From NCBI RefSeq assembly GCF_009870125.1, contig NC_046683.1:11284001-11348000 (forward strand): a stretch of 64,000 nucleotides of DNA, in the 5' to 3' direction. Every line of letters begins with the position of its first letter. The stretch's first letter is position 1. Of the stretch, positions 47,980 to 60,700 are shown in pieces. Position numbers and translations under genes: made by a program. The DNA is from Drosophila pseudoobscura (lineage: Eukaryota > Arthropoda > Insecta > Diptera > Drosophilidae). A model generated the notes under the pieces. The model worked only from the letters and a program-made list of their open reading frames with translations, did no database searches and was not told where the DNA came from.

Positions 47980-50900
47980 ATCAAAACCCGATTACGATTC
48001 CGAACCCGAACCAGAATAATTTATTCATTTCGATTAAAGCTAGGCAGTTAATTATTTCAAATGCTTTTTTTTATTTTAAATATATATATTTTTAAGTGTA
48101 TGTATTTTTTGGTTCTTTTATTTTGTTTTCTTTTCTGGGGAGTGTAACAGGTTTTTGGATCTGGCCAAAATGGCCGACAAAAAAACTGTAATTTCGATTT
48201 CGGAATTTCAAATGAAAAAAAAAACCAGACACCTCCATTCGAGGGCTGTGAAACGTGGGCGTGGCTGACAGTTTTGTGGTTTTGGTGACCCACTTTATGG
48301 CCTGTTCCTACGCGGTTTTGAAAGTGTCTCCACCAAGCTATGGGCCCAGCCCAGTGAAGTTTTTATGGATGGTGTGTGCTTGGGAAATTTCAATGGATTT
48401 CCATCCAAAAGATCCAGAGATATTGTACTATGTATTCGTATGATTGCTGTGGTTTTCTCCACTGATAAGACCTGAAGCTTGTTTGTTTCCATTGAGATAT
48501 CATATCCAATGATTTCCCATAGAAAACCTAAATAAATACCCATACAATCAAAGGCAAATAATGAATGGAAAGACCTTTTCTCCTTTGTCCCAATAAAAAT
48601 ATATCCGTTCCCCAGATTAAAAGATAATTGTACACAAAGATAAGAACACCTTTCTCTTGTCGGAGATGGCCCAAGGAGACTGATCCCTTTTTGCAGACCC
48701 GTAAATCCTTATAAAGTCATTGTATCTATAAGATACAAGCATGTGCTGTGTGAAAAAGCCAATTAGTATGAGGAGCCTCTGGTCTGACACATTTTTGCAC
48801 TTACTTTTGGCATGTATTTCCAAATACGATGACGACTCTTGCGCCATACGCGTCGAGGTGTAATGGCAGGCTAGTTATGACACCTGCTTAGCACCAAGTG
48901 GAGAATTCGACGAGGCACTCGGACATTCGAATCTCTTGAGAAGTTGATTTGATGACAAGATTTCGCTTTGATAGTTTGCGGTCAATGTTAACTGGATTAG
49001 AATGGCTTGGATTGGATTGGATTGGAATGGAATGAGTTCGGGGATTATATTGGCCTGGGTTCATTCATTTTGGTCATGCAAAAGTTCAACTTTCGAAACT
49101 GTCCAAGTCCAATACGGGCCCCCAGATCGACTTCAAGATCGAGAACAAAAAAGAGTGTGCGATGGAGAGCCGATCAGGTTTACGAGTATCTTTTGTCTCT
49201 TCAGACAGACAGTCTCTGTCTCATTTTTTTTTATTCTTTTTGTATCGAGCCAAATCGAATCGAATCGAACGCTGTGTGCATATCAAGTGACTTCTTTCTT
49301 TCGCTTGCCTTAAAATCCCCAACAAAGCTGAAAACCAGCTCCTCGAATACTATATCAAATAATAAATAATGTGTTCAGCTTGCTCTCTGTCATGCACTAA
49401 CAATCATGGGGTCAACTTACTATCCTGTCCAGATTTGCAATGATGTATACATATGTCTGATGTCTGTCATTAAAAATTTATATGAATAATAGCACTACAG
49501 AAAAATGTGCTACAGAATTGTTTGAGGAGAAAAAACTTGCTATTGTATTTATTATAAAGTGTTTTATATTTATATTAAAAACCTTTTTAATAAATTTATG
49601 CTCAAATCAAAGTGAATTCTATTTAATTTCTCTATTTGTGTAGAATATTTAATTTAAATATGGGTGTGCCAGTTTTTGTCCGAGTGTATAGACTTTTAAT
49701 TGACTTTTTCCAAGCCTTTGCTATATCATTATATGGTAAAGAAATATTTTCAAATTTGTATAAGAGTACCTACAATAGTACTTAAACTGTTGTCAGTTAT
49801 AGAAGCATCAAGGATACCCTGGATACTTCTACAACCAGATATAATTTATTTCTGAATTAATTAATCGTATAGCATCATTTAGAGTATTCTTTGCGGAGTA
49901 GGGTATTCATGTATCTGCTTCTATTTTGGGCTTCGTTTCTTTTTTATTTTTTCTTCGTTTGTTGTTGTTGCTGCTGCTGCTGGTGAATGACCGTTAACAT
50001 TTATGAGATCGAAGTGGTTTTTTTTCCGTTTCTGTGTTGTTTCTCGGTTTCTCGTTTTTGGGCATCGGTCAAGATTACGTTTGATCTGTCTTTTGTTCTA
50101 TTAAGTTGTCTTTGTAGCAGCGTTTGAGATCTTTTGGATTGGATAAGGGTGTATCTACATTAGAGGGAGCTAAAAAGCGATAGAAAGAGAGAGAGAGGGA
50201 GATCGATCCCAAGGCAATTTAATTAGGGATACGAAGACAGCGGGACTACCTTCAATTATCCAAATTGATGCGACAATTAACACTTTTGAACTTTTGCGGC
50301 TGTGGTGCCTCACCTTGGGAAATATTGGAGGATGACCTATAGAAGGGGATGGGCTGGGCTGGACTGGACTGGGAATTTGTTGCCAATAAATTGTATGCAA
50401 TTGGAACACTTGTTGCATGCCATTTTCCATCCCAATCTTGGCATGCAAATTTATTTCAATTGCATTTAATTTGTGCGGATTAGTAGACACCAAGACACAA
50501 GGTGGGAGGGTGTTTCCAGGCTGGAAACTAGTCAGCCTACCAATTAAGAGTCACAATTTATAACGATTTATTAGCAATTTAGAAACGCTGAACTGGGGCC
50601 GGGCCTCATTTGCTATTCGAATTTTGACATATTTTGCAGCTTCCTTCCACGTGATTCGACGGATAACAAATACTAATTGCTCTCGGGGGGAATTGGGTCT
50701 ATGGCGTATTGGGGACTGTAAAAGATTGGGTGGATTGGAATGGAGCACGAAAGGGATAGGGAATGCCGATATATAATAATTCGGGTATCAAAGATATAAA
50801 CATGTACAAAAGGAATAGGAAATGTGCTCTTAAATGTCATGATAAAGGAGAAATACTGCAAGATTCAGTTTATGATATTCAATGGTATAAAGATGGCTAG

Positions 50901-53900
50901 TTCTTGAAGAAGATTTACATTGCGAATAGATAGATGATAAAGGAGAATACAGAATAAAAGTTATAATATATAATGGAACAGAATAAAGAGAAATAAAATG
51001 CAGAGATACAAAAAGGGTAGAAATCTGGCTCTGAAAACTGATAGGAAAATATTGACTTTAATAATTCACGAAATTGAAAGGGAATTCAGGGATTCAGATA
51101 AAGCATTTCCCTCCTTAATGGAAATTATATATACATATATGATGATTTTAGTAGGTAGGTTTAGATACATGTAATTCATTAAATGTGCGGAATATAGTGT
51201 CAAAGTATGTAGGAGTATTAATGGTATATAAGTAGATGGGATACATAGAATACAGAGCCCAGATGTGTTAAAGGGTAGGTTTTGGAGGGAACATACATAT
51301 ATAATAATCCCTTTATTATATGAAAAAGTTTTGGGTCATATTTCAACATATGTCTGACCGCCAAAGAGCACGTAAATAAATTATTGATAAATCGCGGCAC
51401 CTCGAGGAAATTTCACTTGGAAGGTTGCAGGGGGCTTGTACATATGTATATATTTATAAATTAAGATTGAATTACTATAGTATACATATCCGCTAAAGTC
51501 TAGACGTCTAATATTTAAGTAAAGATGATATATCTTAATGTTTAGCAATGTAGATACTCTCCTACTTAAAAGTCTTAGAATGGAAATAGTTGTGGTACGT
51601 CTATCTATTGCGTTATCTTACATTTATCGCTGTGGTTACGACCCACCCTCCCCATGGAGCTTACACAAACCCTTACTCAACGAGGAAATTGAGGATTTTT
51701 GGGGAAAATCGCGTGTGAATAACCTCCATTGCGTCGTTTTCATTTTGAACAAACACGTGGGGGCAGACTGTCGGTTCTTTGTGTCCTTTGTGTTGTCATA
51801 CTTTCGTGTCCTTGCTTCCGCAAATGACGCCAAAAATTTCCATCCACGAAAAGCATAGGTCAGTGCGAGTCGAGTGCAATTTGGAGTCGAGTGGAATGTG
51901 GACTTCGACTGAGTCGAGTTGAGTGAAAGTTAGAACCAGGAACAGGAAGCAGGAAGCAAGAACAAAGGATAAACTCGCTCTCTTTCTCTGTCTGTCTCTC
52001 TCTCTGTGTCTCTCCTTTTCTCTGTACTGAGAGATCAACCCCCGGACTAATGACGCAGCAGCCTCATAAAAACTGATTTTTCTATGAAATACCCAACATC
52101 ATCCCATCATCCGAAATTCGTTTTCGTTTGCAGATTCAGATTCAGAAGTTCAGGTTCAAATGTTTATGCTCGGGGTTGTCCCGTCCCTATTCGGGGGTTG
52201 TTCCACACCAGCTCGGTCTCTCTCTGGACTGCTTGTGTGTGCTTAGTGTGGCATGTGGCATGTTTCGAATGTTGGAAATTTACAAGAATTTTCCAAATGC
52301 TTGTTGTCTGTGTCTGTTGTCTGGTCTGGAGTTTGTGCCTCGTCTGCATTTCGTTTTTGTGGCTATTTTGGTTGCGCTTGGCAGTGACCTTGAGCCAGCC
52401 ATCGCATGTGTTGCCTGCTGCCAGATCTGCCCTCTACCATTGTATTCTATCCCCTATTCGTCCCGTCCCCCGGATTTCCAGCCTCAACACATCGCACATC
52501 GCCCATTGCCCTCCACCGATTCAACAAAGTTCTGTTTACACATCTTGTGTCTATCAGCTAAAACATTGTTAACCTTTCGCTTCATAGATTTTTATATATT
52601 TACATATACTACATACATATATAGTATACACATATAAGTGTTCACATTTCACAATCACAATCGGAAATAGGGACTTTTTGGAATGTTTGAAAACGGAACC
52701 AGTCTATGAAAAATCGAAGCGGCATACGAAAACGTAGAATAACAATATTATAAGATGTTAGAAACAGTATTCTGGCTTGAAAGGTATAATTATATGATTG
52801 AAAGAAAAACATATTTCACATCCAGACAAAAGTACTTACAAATGCCTAACCCTAATCATCTAACAACCGAAAATGTTGCATAATTTTAAACATAGTCGTA
52901 TATTTTTATATTTTTTAGAAATAATTAGGGGTTAGCCCCTGGCAACCCCCCCGTCTCATTGGCAACAAAAAAAATACCCTCGATACCCTACTATTTGGCG
53001 GAATATTAATATCGGACTACGACGACGAACCAAAACTGGTTTTTGTCATAAAGATATTGCCCACTAAATGATCGTTTTGTTCAATGATGACACTTGGTTT
53101 TTCTTGAAGGATTGAACATTGAACAATTTTATGAAAAATTCTTACAACGAATCCAACAAAGTCTTTTGCGTGTTCAATGAATGTACAAGGCATGCTATTA
53201 AATCCAATTCAGAATGTTTTTTCATTCGACTATCTATGTATATTTATCTAACAGATAATAATACAATTACAAGCTATCTTCATTTAAAGGGAATAAGCTC
53301 AGAATGGGATTATCAAAATCGATCGAACTGTGAGAGTATTCAAGTCTTTGGTTCTCCATGTGATGGTAGACCATTCTTAAACAAACCTTAAAATGAAAAT
53401 CTTTCATCCCATCGATAGGCCATGTCAGATTTCGATCATTTCTATATACTTACCTTCATTCCCGTCTGAATATTAGCTAAACAGTAGACCTATTTATACT
53501 ATTTTTTTCTGTTTTTCCATTACAAATCTTTAAATCTTCTATGGGACGGCAGACAGAGATAGGGATACAGTGGGATAGAGGGCAATTGTGTCAGTGGAAA
53601 TGCTGATAAAGAATCGACTCGTAGCGATTAGAATACGAGTACATAGTACGTTGTCGAGCGCCTGGATCTTTGGATCCCTTTCCTTGTTTCGCTGCCTCTC
53701 CTCCCTGGTGTTTGGTGTGGATGTCACAGCGGTCGGTGGCCATGCCGCATGCCCAATGATAGCGCCTCAAGGCGCTTTCAATTTATACAATTACGCAACA
53801 GTCCGGCTCTGCTATTCGTGCCGCGGGGTTCATCCAACTTATGGGGCTTACGGGGCTGTTGTGTGGGCAGAGCGTTGCCTCAGATCCCGCCTCAGGTTGC

Positions 53901-54865
53901 CATAGGTTCTTTGTGCCTTTAATCGACCGGCCGCAAATTGCACTGGCTTAAATGATCTCTAGCTCAATTGCCAAATGGAAGAATGTCAAATCCAATTCCA
54001 ATTGATGATTGCGATTGCCGTTCGATTCCGGAGGTCAGTCGATTGACAGACAGAATCTTTCAAAGGCGAGCCGAGAACAGTCTTCGAGAAGTGTGTCACT
54101 AGTAGCACAAGAGCCACTACCTTGGCTATTGGATCTATTTATACCGCATAAATAGGATTAACATAAGGTTCAAGTTTGATGCGGTCTTCATGAAAATGTA
54201 TTGATTTAAAGAATGACATAAAAAACAGACACCACGGAGACAAGTACGATGATTCTTTTTATGGTTTATGTAGTTCTTAAATGAAACTTAAGCGAATGAC
54301 TTGATATGAATTGTGACCAGTAGACCATTGAAAAGCCAATACATTAAATATGATGTTTCAGCCATAATATGTCATTCTTATAGATTCATATATTATGATG
54401 GATTTAATAGGGTATGGAATAGGGTATGCTTATCGGAGTAAGGATGTGTTCTGTGAGCTCAGAGTTGCGCAAGCGTGCCCCTAATCGAGTAGAGGAGAGA
54501 TAGATAAAAATATATGGAGAGCCCATCTACATCGATCTCCATTTTTGTTCCTCAGTCCAGGCGTTCCTCTCTCTCTCTCTCTGTTCAAGTTTGAGTTGCG
54601 CTCAAAGTGTGTGTTCCACTGCCAAAGCGTTCCCATGCCCCCAAAACCAATTAAATATACATCTGTGAGGTTTCTCTATTTGTTTTGTGTGTGTCTGTCT
54701 CTTGACTCTTTACTTTGTTACAACTTAAAAATTAAAAGCTTAAGGTACTACGAAAAAAAAAACTAAACGATGCACAACGTGTAGAAGAAGCTGAAACAGT
54801 GTAGCTTCTTTGTTCGCGATCTCTCTCTCTCTTTTTCTCACTGTGGGAGAGACTCTCCTCTCCAC
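47980..54865. other. Intergenic between Inx7 and bou
   Basis: No gene supported. The stretch is AT-rich, especially 49.4-49.9, 50.8-51.6 and 52.6-53.3 kb. A Tc1-like inverted-repeat end is possible at 49661-49688. Overlapping 160-170-codon frames at 52.08-52.64 kb lack homology and look random. Confidence 0.5.
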
Positions 54866-54869
54866 AGCT

Positions 54870-55325
54870 TCAGCGTTGCCAGATGAGCCAGAGCGCAAGC
54901 ATCAGGCCGGCCACACCCCATTTACCGTTGCCAAAGGGCCTCGTCAGCTGGGAAACGGCGCCATTGCAACCATCTGAGTCGCAGGTGTAGATGCAGCTGC
55001 GATAGTCCATGCGGTCACCCTTGTTCCGCACGTAGTCACAATAGTTGCCCAGATCCTTGGAGCTGCAGAAGCGCTTCGCTCCAATGCCGCCCTCGAAGCG
55101 GCCGACATGCTTCACACAAAACTGGGCCCCATGGACGCTGGAGCAGTTCTGCGGCTGGATGTCCGGCTGATCGTACCGCTCGAACCACTCGCCGCACTGG
55201 AAGGGATGCTCCGTGTCGCTCGTATCGCACACATAGCACTCGATGGCCTCACCAAAGGGCACCAGGCACAGGCACAAGCAGAGGCAGAGCAGCGATGCGA
55301 TCCACCACTGGGACAGCGATGACAT
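54870..55325 (-). CDS. bou: Ly6/uPAR-type GPI-anchored protein boudin
   Basis: One coding exon encodes 151 residues. Residues 1-28 are a signal peptide with a Leu/Cys-rich core ending in GEA. The mature part starts IECYVCDTSDTEHPFQCGEW and has the ten-Cys, three-finger Ly6 pattern, ending in the typical CDSDGCNGA. The C-terminus is hydrophobic (VAGLMLALWLIW), as expected for a GPI attachment signal. Boudin is needed for septate-junction assembly and the paracellular barrier in fly epithelia and can act non-cell-autonomously. ATG 55325 is the first true ATG of the frame and leads straight into the signal peptide. A CCCATAG acceptor about 40 bp upstream and a TCAGTA initiator near 55522 (minus strand) suggest a 5'-UTR intron, which is inference. 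Codon use is GC-rich against an AT-rich flank. Confidence 0.93.
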   Translation of the reverse strand: MSSLSQWWIASLLCLCLCLCLVPFGEAIECYVCDTSDTEHPFQCGEWFERYDQPDIQPQNCSSVHGAQFCVKHVGRFEGGIGAKRFCSSKDLGNYCDYVRNKGDRMDYRSCIYTCDSDGCNGAVSQLTRPFGNGKWGVAGLMLALWLIWQR

Positions 55326-56126
55326 TCTCGATTGCCTTCGATTGCACAATGCTATGGGCAGGGGTTAAGCAGGGCAGGGTGGGGGGTGTGCGCTGCGCTG
55401 GTTGCTTGGCGTGACGTGACGTGACGGAGACAACAACAACAAAAACAACAGCGTTCGGTTTTTTGGAGAGTCAAAAAGTGGTCTCAGCGTCGTCAGCAAA
55501 TGCCAGGTTTGAACTGTGTACTGAAGCGCTGTTTCAACTTCGTTTCCGTTCGTTTCACGTGTCGCTGCGTGTCTACCTCAGCTCTGAAAGAGAATGAGCG
55601 AAAGAGAGACAGCGAGAGAGAGAGAGAAAGAGGGCTTGCGTCCAAGCGGGCTTAGGCAAGGTGCATTTTCCTCAAGGTGCGGCATTTCCACTCCTGGAGT
55701 TGCATATTTTGTTGGCCCCTCCATCGTTCCCTCTCGCTCGCTCTGCCTGTCTGTCACAATATAGGAAACTATGAAGAGCAGGTCACTCTGGGACTGCCGC
55801 ACCCTATATGAGTACACCTTGGGATTGCGATGGCTTGGCCGCTCTCTCCAGCACTGCCTCTCCCAGTGCTTGTGCTGCTTTGTTTGTTTGGTTTTTTGGT
55901 TTTGTGTTGTTTTGTTAAGGGGGCAAAACCGGTTGCCAAGCAGCCAGCCCCCAAAATCAGTCCTAGAGCTAAGGCTATCAAGGGTTAAGGCTAGGGCATT
56001 CATTCTCGTATCCTTTTCTGGCCCCCTGGTTATCCGTGAGACCAGCCCCACAGAAACTTGTTGTGCAGCCAGCAACAGGTATAATAATCGGATTACACAC
56101 AATCGAAACGAACACAACCAAAAACA

Positions 56127-56128
<2 letters not shown>

Positions 56129-56158
<30 letters not shown>
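56129..56158 (+). repeat. (CA)n followed by (GA)n
   Basis: About 14 CA units run directly into GAGAGAGAG. Confidence 0.9.
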
Positions 56159-56161
<3 letters not shown>

Positions 56162-56239
56162 AGAGAGTGACAGACAGAGAGAAGGCGAATAATGGGGAGA
56201 CCAACATTTTTGGTTCTTTGTTTTCCCCTGTGGCTGTTT

Positions 56240-56425
56240 TTTTGTATACCCAGTACTCGTGGAGTACAAGAGTATATTAATATACTTAATATATTCGTAA
56301 TCAGCAAAAATGAACACCTGAAAGTCACAATCACTAATCACCACAACCTTACGCCCTATCGACCGAGGGGCACTGCAGCATGACACGCAAACGAATCTGT
56401 TTACCACGATATTTTTACGATTCTA
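56240..56425 (+). mobile_element. DINE-1/INE-1-like Helitron fragment
   Basis: GTATACCCAGTACTCGTGGA... begins like the conserved head of Drosophila DINE-1 (INE-1) elements (TATACCCGTTACTCGTAGAG in melanogaster, from memory), and TATATTCGTAATCAGC matches their TATATTCTTGATCAG block. The body between them is shortened. A stretch near its end (CGAGGGGCACTGC, 56364-56376) recurs at 59470-59482. This is an old nonautonomous copy. Confidence 0.5.
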
Positions 56426-56885
56426 TGATTTTTCTATGTGTATTTTCACGAACAACAGGGTATTATTAATCAGAATATTGATCTTGCAAACGACATACTA
56501 ATAATACTCAAATGGTTCAACGGATATGCAATTAGCGTGGTATCTTTTAGTCGGAATAACAACAGTAACCTGGGACATACTTGTTCTTTATTGGAATTTC
56601 GGTATTCTTCTTTACTTGGCTTTTTTTTTGTGGAGCTGCCCAATCGAGGGCATTCAACTCACATTTATCTGCTGTGCCCCATCAACTGCTTCGACAGCGA
56701 GAGAGCCAGTGCCATTGTCAACCGATCGGCCCAGAAGACCCCACTCCCACAGAAGAGCACCGCGCCAGCCAGCCAGCCAGCCAGCCCACGCCTTTCAAAG
56801 CCAGTTTTCGTGCCGCTGGTAGTCAGGGCGATTGGATTAAAGTGACCAAGAGATTGGTATGCGCCAATACATATTTCACCATTTC

Positions 56886-56915
56886 AATGCAAATGCAAAT
56901 GCAAATGCAAATGCA
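56886..56915 (+). repeat. Tandem ATGCAA hexamer array
   Basis: Five consecutive ATGCAA units create four overlapping copies of the octamer ATGCAAAT, the classical POU-domain binding site. Confidence 0.85.
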
Positions 56916-57218
56916 CTGCACAATTCCAGCGTCAGCGACCATCCCAAGTGGATGCAATGTCGATGCAATGGCCACTTGAGCACCCGTGTTTCCACCTCAT
57001 AAGAGCTGTACTCAGTTTTCTTTGGGTGAACGTGATCGTTAAGGGACAATTATGAGCTGAAAATCGCTCGTTCTCACCCAGGCAGTGGCCGAGATGTGGA
57101 GGGGGCAAGTCAAGTACATGCGAGGGATCTTCAAGATAGTTTTTACAAAAATCTTGAAAGAACACGGAAAATTATACCCAAGATCGGATATTTAAGGGCC
57201 AAAGGGATCATAGCACAT

Positions 57219-57224
57219 TTATTT
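57219..57224 (-). terminator. AATAAA poly(A) signal of the 57.5-kb gene
   Basis: On the minus strand AATAAA lies about 50 bp after the stop, which supports the ORF as a real short transcript. Confidence 0.5.
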
Positions 57225-57273
57225 AAAACTAGTTTGGACTGCAAATTTCGAACTAAATTGAATCAAAATATAA

Positions 57274-57744
57274 CTAATTATCGTTTGGGACAGGGATTGG
57301 GAGTTGGATTGGTTCTGGGACTGGGACAGGGACTAGAGCAAGTTCGTTCGGATCATCCTCCAGTCTAGCGACTTCCCTTGCTCCATCTTCTATGTCGGCT
57401 ATCTCCTCCTCCTCCTCAGATAACTCGCTCTGATCGTCCTCCTCGATATTCTCCATATGGTCTATCTGTCTTAGCATAGCCTTCCAATGGTAGAGTTTTC
57501 TGCATAGTTTTACTAGATCTTTAAAGTATATACCCATAATAAAAGGGCATACGAAGACCAATATCAGGGAACTAACGTTGAGGGTATTAATAAAGTTGTC
57601 ATCGCCCAGAAAGCGTACTGGAGGGGGCGGCGGTCGAAAATAGTCCCAAATCTGAAGGCATAGTCGTTTAGTAATATCGACAATCGTTGGCTCCTGTGCC
57701 GGCGGTGGGTTGAAATATATTGCAATTCTTTTAAAGAAATCCAT
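57274..57744 (-). CDS. Orphan one-TM protein with acidic and Pro-Val tail
   Basis: The ORF of 156 residues is not recognised. The N-terminus (MDFFKRIAIYFNPPP) is amphipathic, followed by a second short helix (KRLCLQIWDYFRPPPPP). A single TM segment lies at about 52-74 (LNVSSLILVFVCPFIMGIYF), then a basic stretch (KLCRKLYHWK), a strongly acidic region (about 99-132, many Glu) and a PVPVPEPIQLPIPVP tail. The ATG has a good context (CTGAAAATGG) and a poly(A) signal follows closely. A three-part layout of amphipathic N-terminus with FR-Pro motif, membrane segment and low-complexity tail is shared with the ORF at 6318-6737. It may be fast-evolving and lineage-restricted. A chance ORF is less likely given its length, start context and tight 3' end. 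Confidence 0.6.
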   Translation of the reverse strand: MDFFKRIAIYFNPPPAQEPTIVDITKRLCLQIWDYFRPPPPPVRFLGDDNFINTLNVSSLILVFVCPFIMGIYFKDLVKLCRKLYHWKAMLRQIDHMENIEEDDQSELSEEEEEIADIEDGAREVARLEDDPNELALVPVPVPEPIQLPIPVPNDN

Positions 57745-57749
57745 TTTCA

Positions 57750-60700
57750 GAAACTGTTAAAGATAAAGGAAACCATTTTTGGTTTTCAAAAATTTGACAA
57801 ATTTTTATTTTGTTTTTGGATTTCTATCTTACTTATCACTTATTCAGACGGTACTGAGCTCTGGTGTGTATTTCTATATAGGGTTTCATGAAAATATTTA
57901 GCATTGCCTACTTTACTCTCATTTTATAAGTATTCTAAACAAGTTTTTGAATTTGAATAGTCCCAAATTTTGGCGAACTTTGGCCAGGGCCACAGACAAG
58001 ATTCCTTCGAGAAAAATCATAAAAGAATAGGGATCTATGGTCTATGATTTCATGGCAAATGTTCCAGTTCCAAGAGTTCTCTATGAAACTGTGCCTTCGT
58101 TTGCGTTGGTTTAAACTTAGTGATCAGTGATTGATTGTCCTCTTTTCGGTAAATCTATCGACTCATTCGAATCCTCGGACATAAGTTGTACACAGCCATT
58201 AATTTGAACATTGATCTGGTGGGGATCACACCCCACACCCATCAACTCCATCACTCATTCGAGTGCAATGAACATCAGAATTTTTCAAGGTGAAATTAGC
58301 TATTCAAGTCATTAAAGATGAAATGATTAAATTATAGCAATTGTATAATAAAAATCTTCTAGAATAGAAAGAACTTTTAAAGCAGAAATCCCTTGAAATC
58401 CGTTTGGTTTTGGGGTACATTTCTCCTTATAGTCAGTATATTCCTGCAGATCTTCTAATAGCCGTTGAGCCACTGAAAGGGAGCATTATTTTTAGAATAT
58501 TAAGATAATTTTTCTCTCTGCCTACGTGATGAATGCTGCGGACATTGACGATCCTCAGATACAGAAAAGATGTTGGAACTCTCTCGAATGTGAATGTGGG
58601 CTATATATAGCACTCGACGGATGTATGGAGCATGAGGCATAAGTCATGGAGCATGGATGGTCCTATGGTTCAAGTACACCCCATACTCGAATTCGACTCC
58701 TTTTGATCTCCACTCTTTGTAAAGCGTTTCCATATTTGTTGCCAGTGGCAGCCAGACATACGTATGTGTACATAAAAGGAAGCTGCAACAAACATCTACC
58801 CCTTCTCTCTGTTGCATCCATCTCTCCCCCTCGACTCTCTGCTGCTCGTCCATCAAGGAAGCAGACAAAAAAGGAAATTGCAAAACAGGAGCAGCTGCTG
58901 CGGCTGCTGCTTCAGAGCGTGAGAGAAACGAGTGAAAGAATGAGAGAGCCTTGAGTGTGCCGTTTTGAGTGGAAAATTCTCCGAACTGCAGATGGCGGAT
59001 GAGAGGATGCTCATGGCGGAAGGCAAAGATACACGCACACACAAATGCAGATAAATCCACGTTTTGAGCTCGTGCAACCGCTCACGTACTGTCCACAGGG
59101 GGCAGGGGTAGGGAGAGGCCATCGATACCTCCGACCGATACCAGGTCGGCGGTGATGTAGAACGGGAACGGACTGTATCTGACAGACGTGACACTCAACG
59201 AGTGAAAGGTATGTAAGATACGAGTGCATGTATCTTCAGATATACATATGTGAGTAGGTCTTATGTACATACATATGTACCAATGTACAACGTCTGAATG
59301 CCATGTACATAATATATGTAGTACAGTGCTCTTTCAATAATCGGAACTACCATAAAAATTAGTACAGTTCCAGAAATGATAGCCAAAGAAAGACCTAAAA
59401 TTCTTTTTTAGTTGCACAATTAAAAAAGTATTCTGAAATATTCTATGCTTGTTATGCGCCAAAATGAATCGAGGGGCACTGCCGCATTACGCAGAAAATA
59501 ATATGGATACGAAATTTCAGAAATTTGTATTTCTACAAAATAAGAACTACAGCCAGGAACGAAAGAGTTTTGCGAGATATCTAATTTAGAGTGGGATACG
59601 AATGGAAACAAGGGATATATCCGCTCACTTATGGGATATCCGTGCGTAATGTTCGACTCAAACTTTCTCTCCTTCGGCGGATACAGGACACCTTTGCAAA
59701 GCGTGGTCGCTCGTCTTAGAGAGCATTCACTGTACAGCGATCGTAAGCGTGATATGTAGAAATATCTGTGTCTATGCGCCATGCCTTGTGCTGAAGCCGT
59801 GTTTGTGTGTGTGTATGTGTTTGAGGCCCATTTTCGATATCATCCGAAAGAAACCAAGTCTGGTTTCGGAGCAGAGCTCTGGATCGGGGTCGGGTACGGA
59901 CCCCATTTACGCGTTTCTCATGTCGGAGTTGTTCGTGTCGGCAATGACAACGCACTTAACATTTTTCCCCTCTTACTTCTCTTACTTTTACATTTTATTT
60001 AATTTTTTTTTGTTCGGTACGTTTTTGATTAAAGTCCGAAAGTGCGCTGTTCGTTTATGGCCAAGACAAGACGAAAAGCCCAAAAAGAGGGCAAGAAATT
60101 TTTTAAATTAAAAAGGAGCACGAAGTCACCGCATGATATTATGGGAATGGCATAGGGATGGGGGCGACGAATGATTTTTTAGGGTTCCCGAATCGTAAGA
60201 CAAAACTTGCGACGACTCCAATGCGGTTGCACTGGTAAAAAATAAACAAAAAATAAGAAAGACAGCGGGCACATATGCCACTGTCATTGTAATTCGAGAG
60301 CCCGGCCGTATTGGGTGGCAATTCTGGCACTCGGTCCCTGCAGTCCTATTGACGAGCTGGCTCAGTGGCTAACTTGCTGACTGACACGCTCCACGAGCCA
60401 ACATATCCAATATCAGTCGGTATTTCAACACACTTATCCGTGGGATGATCTTGAAGATTGAGATTAAGATTTGCGAGAGCAAACATTTATCAGAATAGAA
60501 AAATCTAAAAAAATCTCATCTTGTGCCTTACATTGCCAGATCTGATCGTACCAATCCACAATAAAGTTTGGATAGGATGAGGTATCAAAATAATATAAAA
60601 TGAGAGAAATTTCTCTACGCTTTAAACATAAATTTTATAAAACTCAAACGATTTAAATCAATCCAATTGTGTTTCCAACATTTTGATGTTTCAGTTTCCA

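Larger units (their letters stand above)
55330..57215. other. Interval between bou and the 57.5-kb gene
   Basis: It holds the probable bou promoter (to about 55.6 kb), (CA)n at 56129-56158, a DINE-1-like fragment, (CAGC)n at 56764-56787 and a tandem ATGCAAAT octamer array at 56886-56915. No gene is supported. Confidence 0.5.

Noticed and set aside
52084-52637. Two overlapping plus-strand frames of 162 and 169 codons
   Set aside because: They overlap in different frames, are rich in Cys/Leu/Val from TG-rich DNA, and neither has homology or signals.
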